64,000 nt of DNA, from the NCBI RefSeq assembly GCF_003315515.1, contig NZ_QNRY01000004.1, positions 1 to 64,000 on the forward strand, given 5' to 3'. Both the position numbers and the translations under genes were made by a program. The notes below the pieces were generated by a model. That model saw only the letters and a list, made by a program, of their open reading frames with translations. It had not been told where the DNA came from and did no database searches. Shown one piece after another: positions 58,491 through 64,000 of this stretch (the first letter of the stretch is position 1; the number at the start of each line of letters is the position of its first letter). Source of the DNA: Brenneria salicis ATCC 15712 = DSM 30166 (GTDB lineage Bacteria; Pseudomonadota; Gammaproteobacteria; Enterobacterales; Enterobacteriaceae).

Positions 58491-59018
58491 ATGAGCACTA
58501 TCGGCATTTTTTTCGGCACCGATACCGGCAAAACCCGCAAGGTCGCCAAACTGATCAAGCAAAAACTGGGGGAACAGGCTGATGAGCCGGTGAATATCAA
58601 TCGCGCCGCCATTGACGATCTGCTGGCTTACGATGTGCTGATCCTCGGCACACCGACGCTGGGCGACGGTCAGCTTCCCGGTCTGGACGCCGAATGTATG
58701 AGCGAATCCTGGGCTGAGTTCGCCGATGATCTGGCGAATGCCGATCTCAGCGGTAAAACCGTGGCGTTATTCGGACTCGGCGATCAGGTCGCCTACCCGG
58801 ATGCGTTTGTGAATGCGCTCGGCGAACTTTACGACATCGTCAGTGAAACCGGCGCCAACATCATCGGCGCGTGGTCAATTGAGGGCTACGACTTTACCGA
58901 TTCCTCGGCGCTGGAAAGCGGCAGCTTCGTCGGGCTGGTGCTGGATCAGGATAATCAGCAGGATTTGACGGAAGAACGCGTTTCGCAGTGGGTTAGCCAG
59001 CTTCAGGCGGCGATCTGA
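58491..59018 (+). CDS. nifF: nitrogenase flavodoxin NifF
   Basis: NifF is the FMN flavodoxin that carries electrons to the nitrogenase iron protein NifH. The 175 residues show the FMN phosphate loop FFGTDTGKTRKVA near 8-20, the isoalloxazine loops GTPTLGDGQLPG and LFGLGDQVAYPD, and a typical long-chain flavodoxin end. It is preceded by TTAGGAGA. Here it lies 43 nt behind rnfH in the rnf operon direction, so Rnf and its electron acceptor are probably made together. It converges on nifM. Confidence 0.95.
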   Translation: MSTIGIFFGTDTGKTRKVAKLIKQKLGEQADEPVNINRAAIDDLLAYDVLILGTPTLGDGQLPGLDAECMSESWAEFADDLANADLSGKTVALFGLGDQVAYPDAFVNALGELYDIVSETGANIIGAWSIEGYDFTDSSALESGSFVGLVLDQDNQQDLTEERVSQWVSQLQAAI

Positions 59019-59095
59019 TTATCCCTTGTTGATGGTTTTCTCGCACGCAGGCGGCAAGTCTACTGCGCTGGTGAACATAGCCAATCAAGGCGCGT

Positions 59096-59947
59096 TTACC
59101 GCGCGCTGATGGCCGCCAGCCACTGGCGCTGGTACTGCCGGCGCCGGGTTTCCTGCCACTGTTCGCGGATTTGCGCCTGCGCTTTTGGCGTCTCGCCCGC
59201 GGGTCTAATGGCCTCACACCACAAAATATGCAGCCCCATTGTCGTTTCCACGCTGGGGCTGAATGTCCCCGCTTCCATAGAAAAAAGCATCGCGTCTAAT
59301 TCCGGGTACAACATGCCGCGCTTTATCCACCCCAGTTTGCCGCCTTCCAGCGCTGTCGGGCATGCGGAAAAGCGCGTCGCCAGACGAGCGAAACGGCGGG
59401 GATCTATCTGCAACCGACGTTGCAGCGTCGCCATGCGTTCAGCGACGATGTCACGCGTCGAATCCGCCTGCTCATCGTCAATCACCAGCAGCAAATGGTG
59501 CGCCAGCCGTTTTTCCGGTTGCTGAAAACGGTGCCGGTGCTGCTGATACCAGGCTTCGACTTCACTGTCGCCGACCGGCGGCGTTTGCCCGGCGACGGCA
59601 TCCAGCATGGCGGTTAGGGTCGCCTCATGCGCCAGCGCCTGACGCAGCCCCGCGTCATCAATCCCCGCCTGTTGCAACGCCGTCAGCCAGGCGGGTTCAT
59701 CATCGAAAAAGGTGCGCAAAACATATTGCGCGCTGATCATGCCATTTTCATCCGCGCGGATGCCGCGTTGCGCCGCCTGTTCGCGGATAGCGTGTTCAAG
59801 TTGCCATTGCCGCGCCAGTTGAGCGGCGAACTGGCTCTGCTGCGCAGCCGTTTGCTGCCACGGCAGGCACTGATACAACGATAAGGAGAGTTTCAGGCGG
59901 GCATAGCGTTGCCACATGGCGAGCGTTTCGACATTACAAACGGTCAT
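59096..59947 (-). CDS. nifM: nitrogenase iron-protein maturation isomerase NifM
   Basis: NifM is a parvulin-type peptidyl-prolyl isomerase needed for mature NifH. The first about 130 residues are helical. The parvulin domain spans about 140-250, with KRLAHHLLLVIDDE, FARLATRFSACPTALEGGKLGW and GLHILWCE. The 283-residue product starts at 59947 (MTVCNVETLA), overlapping the nifZ end by 14 nt; the longer start at 59968 lies further inside nifZ. It is last gene of the nifUSVWZM row. Confidence 0.93.
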   Translation of the reverse strand: MTVCNVETLAMWQRYARLKLSLSLYQCLPWQQTAAQQSQFAAQLARQWQLEHAIREQAAQRGIRADENGMISAQYVLRTFFDDEPAWLTALQQAGIDDAGLRQALAHEATLTAMLDAVAGQTPPVGDSEVEAWYQQHRHRFQQPEKRLAHHLLLVIDDEQADSTRDIVAERMATLQRRLQIDPRRFARLATRFSACPTALEGGKLGWIKRGMLYPELDAMLFSMEAGTFSPSVETTMGLHILWCEAIRPAGETPKAQAQIREQWQETRRRQYQRQWLAAISAR

Positions 59948-60380
59948 GATCGATCGCCTCCAGCGCATGTTCCGGCACCTGTAACAGCGTGCCGCCGAAC
60001 AGAACGATGAATTGCATGGGCTGCATGTCGTGCTCCACCCCCATCACCTGCCCGACGTCGCCGGCCTGCACGCGGATATGGTGATCGGTAGTCAGGATCA
60101 TCGCAGCGGAAACCCAGTCGCCGTATTGAAACGCGCCATCCACCCAAGGCGCACTCGCTGGGATCAACTCATTCTCACGACAACCGACGATGCGATCATC
60201 ATCCATAAAATGAACCTGATAGATGATGTTATCCTGCAAAAACGTCCCCCACTCACGCACATAACCAATGGCGCCGCGCCGAACCAGCAACTCGCCACGC
60301 GTTTTATTGGGAAACGTGCCGTCATTACGCACGGACCTGATCACCCGCACCGCCTCGCCAAACGAAAACCGGGGATTCAT
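59934..60380 (-). CDS. nifZ: nitrogenase P-cluster assembly protein NifZ
   Basis: NifZ assists formation of the second P-cluster of the MoFe protein. The 148 residues include the family start FSFGEAVRVIRSVRNDGTFP and the paired SH3-like segments RRGAIGYVREWGTFLQDN and AGDVGQVMGVEHD. It overlaps nifW (ATGA) and nifM, showing translational coupling. Confidence 0.93.
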   Translation of the reverse strand: MNPRFSFGEAVRVIRSVRNDGTFPNKTRGELLVRRGAIGYVREWGTFLQDNIIYQVHFMDDDRIVGCRENELIPASAPWVDGAFQYGDWVSAAMILTTDHHIRVQAGDVGQVMGVEHDMQPMQFIVLFGGTLLQVPEHALEAIDHDRL

Positions 60381-60727
60381 GTCGCCTCTCCTTCATCCAG
60401 TAATAGCCAGGGGATGAAACAACGCACGGTACGTTGGTACACTTTCAGTTCCGAGCGTTGGCGCAATTCGCCGCCGACCACATGAAGATAGCTCTCCCGC
60501 AACATGGCCTGTACCTGTTGCAGCCGCCACTGCTGACGTTGTAGCGGCGTCAGCGCAGGCTCCTCGGCGGGATGGTATTGCCGCAAACGACGGCTAAACG
60601 CATGCAGGATATGCAGATGCCGCACCCGCACCTGCTGCGCATCGAACGGCACGGCGAAAAAACGCAAAAAGTCTTCGGCGCTTTCCAGTTGACTCACACC
60701 AGGCAATTCATCAAACCAGGTCATCAT
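60377..60727 (-). CDS. nifW: nitrogenase-protective protein NifW
   Basis: NifW associates with the MoFe protein and helps its maturation or oxygen protection. The 116-residue protein has the family start WFDELPGVSQLESAEDFLRFF and end QRTVRCFIPWLLL. Two adjacent ATGs occur (60727 and 60724). A GAGGAGG site ends 1 nt before the first, so the second is the more likely initiator. It is 8 nt after nifV. Confidence 0.93.
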   Translation of the reverse strand: MMTWFDELPGVSQLESAEDFLRFFAVPFDAQQVRVRHLHILHAFSRRLRQYHPAEEPALTPLQRQQWRLQQVQAMLRESYLHVVGGELRQRSELKVYQRTVRCFIPWLLLDEGEAT

Positions 60728-60735
60728 TCCTCCTC

Positions 60736-61902
60736 TTATCCGGCGGTCGGTATCGTTGAGATCAGGTTAAGCGCTGACGCCGGTCTTTCTGACAACCGCT
60801 GATAAAGATGACAAAGCTCGTCCGGCGTCGGACTGCGCTTATCGGTTTCCGCGAATGTCCGTAGCGCCTGTTGAATCAACGGGATTTGCGTATCGCTCAC
60901 CACCAGGCCAAGTTGCGCAAACACCGCTTCCAGCGCCCGTCGCCCGGAGTGCTTGCCCAGCACCAGTTGATGCTGACGGCCCAGTATTTTCGGGTCGATG
61001 CTTTGGTAACTGACGACATCTTTCAGCAGGCTGGCGACATGCACCCCGGATTCATGGGTGAATACCCGTTCGCCGACCAGCGGCTGGCGACAAGGGATCG
61101 TTTCGCCGGCGGCGGCGGCCACCTGCTCGCAAAGCGCCGGTAATTGTCTGGCGTCAATGTGCGTCTCGCCCAGCCGCGTGTGAGACAATGCCAGCGCCAC
61201 CTGTTCCAGCGCCGCGTTGCCCGCTCGCTCGCCCAGCCCTGACACGGTGGTGCTGACATGCGTCGCGCCAGCCCGCACCGCCGCCAGCGAATTTGCCGTC
61301 GCCATGCCAAAATCGTTATGGGCGTGGATTTCCAGTTCGCCAGACCAATAGCGCCGCAGTTGCTGAATTTGCTGCGTGACGGAGAACGGATCGAGCAACC
61401 CCAGCGTATCGGCAAAACGCATCCGTTGCGCTCCCGTCTTCTGGGCGACCTGCGCGACCGCCGCCAAATCCTCTTCGCTGGCGCGCGAGGCATCTTCGCC
61501 GCCGATACACACCTTCAGCCCCAGCGATAACGCCAACCGGGTGAGATCCCCCAGACGCCGCAGCATCTCCGGCCACGGCAAACCGAGCTTGTACTGCCGT
61601 AAACACGCGGAAACAGGCAGCGAGATATCCACCCAGTTCACGCCCAATCGCGCGGCTTGCCGAATATCGTCTTCATTCAGTCGGCACCAGACCATCAGGG
61701 TAACGTCCGGCAAGGTCTGGCGAATACGATAAATGCGCGCGCACTCCTCCGCGCCCATGGCCGGGGTGCCGACTTCCAGTTCCGGCACGCCCGCCCTGAC
61801 CAGCGAGCACGCGATCGCCAGCTTTTCATCCACGCTGAACGCCACGCCGGGGCTTTGTTCGCCATCACGCAGCGTGGTGTCATTAATGACAATGGTTTGC
61901 AT
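60736..61902 (-). CDS. nifV: homocitrate synthase NifV
   Basis: NifV condenses acetyl-CoA with 2-oxoglutarate to homocitrate, the organic ligand of FeMo-co. The 388-residue enzyme has the HMGL-like TIM barrel with [16 protein letters not shown] near the start, the metal motif HAHNDFGMA near 195, and [12 protein letters not shown]. The ATG at 61902 is preferred to the GTG at 61908 because GGGAGG is spaced 8 nt from the ATG. It is 17 nt after nifS. Confidence 0.96.
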   Translation of the reverse strand: MQTIVINDTTLRDGEQSPGVAFSVDEKLAIACSLVRAGVPELEVGTPAMGAEECARIYRIRQTLPDVTLMVWCRLNEDDIRQAARLGVNWVDISLPVSACLRQYKLGLPWPEMLRRLGDLTRLALSLGLKVCIGGEDASRASEEDLAAVAQVAQKTGAQRMRFADTLGLLDPFSVTQQIQQLRRYWSGELEIHAHNDFGMATANSLAAVRAGATHVSTTVSGLGERAGNAALEQVALALSHTRLGETHIDARQLPALCEQVAAAAGETIPCRQPLVGERVFTHESGVHVASLLKDVVSYQSIDPKILGRQHQLVLGKHSGRRALEAVFAQLGLVVSDTQIPLIQQALRTFAETDKRSPTPDELCHLYQRLSERPASALNLISTIPTAG

Positions 61903-61919
61903 CAACACAACCTCCCTGA

Positions 61920-63110
61920 TTAACCCCAGGCCGGGGTGAATACGGCGGGCTTATCCTGCTGCCAGTACGGAGACAGCGCCCGCAGCCGATCAATAACCGG
62001 CGGCAGTTGCGCCAGCACATAGTCGATTTCCCGCTCGCGCGTATAACGCGACAGTGAAAAGCGAATGCTGCCGTGGGCGGCGGTGTATGGGATGTCCATC
62101 GCCCGCATTACATGGGAGGGTTCCAGCGAACCGGAGGTGCAGGCGCTGCCGCTGGAGGCGGCGATACCCACCTGATTAAGCATCAGTAAAATGGCTTCGC
62201 CCTCGATAAACTCAAAGGCGATGTTAAGCGTATTCGGCGTGCGCGGTTGTTGCCCGCCCATCACACGCGTCCCGGCGATGGCGCACAGTCCGGCCTCCAG
62301 CCGATCACGCAGCGGCGCAATGCTGGCCGCCATCATCGGCAGATGCAGCGCAGCCAACTCACTGGCCATGCCCATGCCGACAATACCGGCGATATTCTCG
62401 GTTCCGGCCCGGCGGCCTCGCTCCTGATGCCCGCCGCGCAGCAACGGGCGAAAGCGAGTGCCGCGCCGTAGCCACAGACATCCGGCGCCTTTTGGTCCGT
62501 GAATTTTGTGCGCCGAGCAGGAGAGCATATCGATGCCTGAATCCGCGACGACGACCGGTACTTTGCCAATGGCCTGCACCGCATCACAGTGAAACAGAAT
62601 GCCATGATCATGGGCGAGTTGCGCCATGCGTTCAATCGGGAACAGAACGCCGGTTTCGTTATTTGCCCACATGACCGTCACCAGCGCCACGCCGTCATGC
62701 AATAAGGCCTGATACGCCACCAGATCGAGCGCGCCTTGTTCGTTCACTCCCAATCGGTGAATTTTATAGCCCTGGCGTTCCAAATGTTCGCACACCGCCA
62801 GCGTTGCCGGGTGTTCCACGGCGCTGGTAATGATTTCGCGCCGGGTGGGAAACGCGGCCACCGCGGAGAGAATGGCGGTAGAGGTGGCTTCGGTCGCGCA
62901 GGAGGTAAAAATCACCTCGCTGTCGTAACGCGCCCCCAGCAGGCTGGCGACCTGCTCCCGCGCGCGCGCCAACGCCCGCCGACAAGGTTCGCCGAAGTCA
63001 TGGATGGATGACGGATTGCCATAGTGATCCTGCAAAAATGGCAACATGGCTTCCAGCACCATCGGATCAATTCGGGTGGTGGCATTGTTATCCAGATAGA
63101 TGGGTTTCAT
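61920..63110 (-). CDS. nifS: nitrogenase cysteine desulfurase NifS
   Basis: NifS takes sulfur from cysteine for the NifU scaffold. It is a PLP enzyme of 396 residues. The PLP Lys lies in [13 protein letters not shown] near 202, and the persulfide Cys lies in [16 protein letters not shown] near 325. The N-terminus is [16 protein letters not shown]. The start at 63110 is chosen on this basis; the frame extends to 63260 but only within nifU. It is 11 nt after nifU. Confidence 0.96.
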   Translation of the reverse strand: MKPIYLDNNATTRIDPMVLEAMLPFLQDHYGNPSSIHDFGEPCRRALARAREQVASLLGARYDSEVIFTSCATEATSTAILSAVAAFPTRREIITSAVEHPATLAVCEHLERQGYKIHRLGVNEQGALDLVAYQALLHDGVALVTVMWANNETGVLFPIERMAQLAHDHGILFHCDAVQAIGKVPVVVADSGIDMLSCSAHKIHGPKGAGCLWLRRGTRFRPLLRGGHQERGRRAGTENIAGIVGMGMASELAALHLPMMAASIAPLRDRLEAGLCAIAGTRVMGGQQPRTPNTLNIAFEFIEGEAILLMLNQVGIAASSGSACTSGSLEPSHVMRAMDIPYTAAHGSIRFSLSRYTREREIDYVLAQLPPVIDRLRALSPYWQQDKPAVFTPAWG

Positions 63111-63121
63111 ATGCGCATTCC

Positions 63122-63991
63122 TTATATATCGGAAGTCTGGAGAATGACGCCGGCGGAGGCGGGCGTATCCACCACCACTCGGATAAAATAGCCCAGCCGC
63201 TCCAGCAGTTTTTGCTGCAACCAGCCCAGCGTCATATCGGTCATCATGCAGCCATTGCAACTTCCTGACAGGGCGACCCGCACTTCGTTATCCGTCACCG
63301 CCAGCAAGGTGATATCGCCGCCATCCATTTGAATATGTGGCCGTAATCCGGCAATCACCTCTTCCACGACCAGCCACTGCGGGCTTTTCTCTTTTATGCC
63401 CACGACCGGCGGTTGGGTTGCGGTGGCGGTCAGGATCGTGCTTAGCGCCTGCTCGATTTTTTCATGGCAGGCGGTGCATCCGCCCCCCGCCTTGGTGTAC
63501 TGGATCACTTCTTCCAGCGTCGTCAGTCCATTGGTCAATACCGCCCGCTTGATCTGCCCTTCATCAACGGCGAAACATTTACAGATTAAGGCGCCCTCTT
63601 CATGATCGTCATCCAACGTTTCGCCCCGGTAGTTGGCGATCGCCACCCGCAGCGCTTCCTGCCCCATGACGGAACAGTGCATTTTTTCCGGCGGCAGACC
63701 ATCCAGATAATCGGCAATATCCTTGTTGGTGATTTGCGCCGCCTCTGCCAGCGTTTTACCGATAATCAGTTCAGTCAGCGCCGATGACGAGGCGATGGCG
63801 CTGCCGCAGCCAAAGGTCTGGAACCCGGCTTCCTGAATCACTTCGCTGACGGGTTCAACCCGCAACATCAGCCGCAGAGCATCACCACAACTGAGAGAAC
63901 CGACATCGCCCACCGCATTGGCCTGCTCGACAACACGGGCGTTGCGCGGATTAAAGAAATGTTCTTTTACCTTCTCAGAATAATTCCACAT
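63122..63991 (-). CDS. nifU: nitrogenase Fe-S scaffold NifU
   Basis: NifU assembles [2Fe-2S] and [4Fe-4S] clusters for nitrogenase. All three domains are present in 289 residues. An IscU-like N-domain has Cys in LSCGD, TFGCGSA and MHCSVMG. A central permanent [2Fe-2S] domain has ICKCF and [11 protein letters not shown]-terminal Nfu domain has GSCNGCMM. The start lies 9 nt from the window edge. It is the first visible gene of the leftward nifUSVWZM row, which probably continues from nifX or nifN outside the window. Confidence 0.96.
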   Translation of the reverse strand: MWNYSEKVKEHFFNPRNARVVEQANAVGDVGSLSCGDALRLMLRVEPVSEVIQEAGFQTFGCGSAIASSSALTELIIGKTLAEAAQITNKDIADYLDGLPPEKMHCSVMGQEALRVAIANYRGETLDDDHEEGALICKCFAVDEGQIKRAVLTNGLTTLEEVIQYTKAGGGCTACHEKIEQALSTILTATATQPPVVGIKEKSPQWLVVEEVIAGLRPHIQMDGGDITLLAVTDNEVRVALSGSCNGCMMTDMTLGWLQQKLLERLGYFIRVVVDTPASAGVILQTSDI

Positions 63992-64000
63992 GCTCTCTAC

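Overview
The window is chromosomal DNA from a plant-associated member of the Enterobacterales. Pectobacteriaceae (Brenneria, Pectobacterium or Dickeya type) fits best. Many genes are close relatives of E. coli genes in E. coli-like order (mlc-ynfK, ogt-fnr-uspE, pntAB-ydgH, hemA-prfA-prmC-sirB1-kdsA, lolB-ispE-prs, ychH-pth-ychF). They are mixed with traits of plant pathogens and diazotrophs: a bacterial expansin, M91 and C58 type III effector-like proteases, a glucosylglycerate operon, and an enteric nif cluster with its own rnf operon. The genus is inferred; no rRNA or marker search was possible.

Layout. 1-1.7 kb is a decayed zone: a broken YopT-like (C58) protease, and the C-terminal halves of the divergent pair ynfM/ynfL joined by one deletion. 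1.8-9.4 kb is housekeeping (mlc, bioD2, a DHA2 drug exporter, ynfB, ydfG) ending in a two-gene glucosylglycerate (osmolyte) operon read leftwards. 9.6-11.9 kb is a virulence pocket: truncated pdxK, an M91 metalloprotease effector, AT-rich DNA and an expansin. 12.0-19.5 kb holds yjbD and the tightly coupled srfABC operon. 19.7-40.8 kb is mostly core genome: sodC, ogt, fnr, uspE, pntAB, ydgH, a periplasmic catalase with its ankyrin partner, kdsA-sirB1-(sirB2 scar)-prmC-prfA-hemA, lolB-ispE-prs, ychH, pth and ychF.

40.9-46.7 kb looks acquired. An integrase N-terminal remnant lies between two copies of a 12-bp direct repeat, followed by an IclR regulator, an amino-acid-type ABC importer, hutF and hutG. 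Together these would import formiminoglutamate (or a close relative) and convert it to glutamate without the rest of the hut pathway.

47.7 kb to the right edge is about half of a nif cluster. nifL-nifA and nifB-nifQ read leftwards. rnfABCDGEH-nifF reads rightwards from a shared, sigma-54-rich control region. nifU-S-V-W-Z-M reads leftwards and enters from outside the window. nifHDKTYENX would be expected beyond the right edge. NifL/NifA control the regulon, Rnf and NifF deliver low-potential electrons, NifU/S/B/Q/V supply Fe-S, Mo and homocitrate for FeMo-co, and NifM/W/Z mature the nitrogenase proteins. I see no rRNA, tRNA, CRISPR array or intact insertion sequence.
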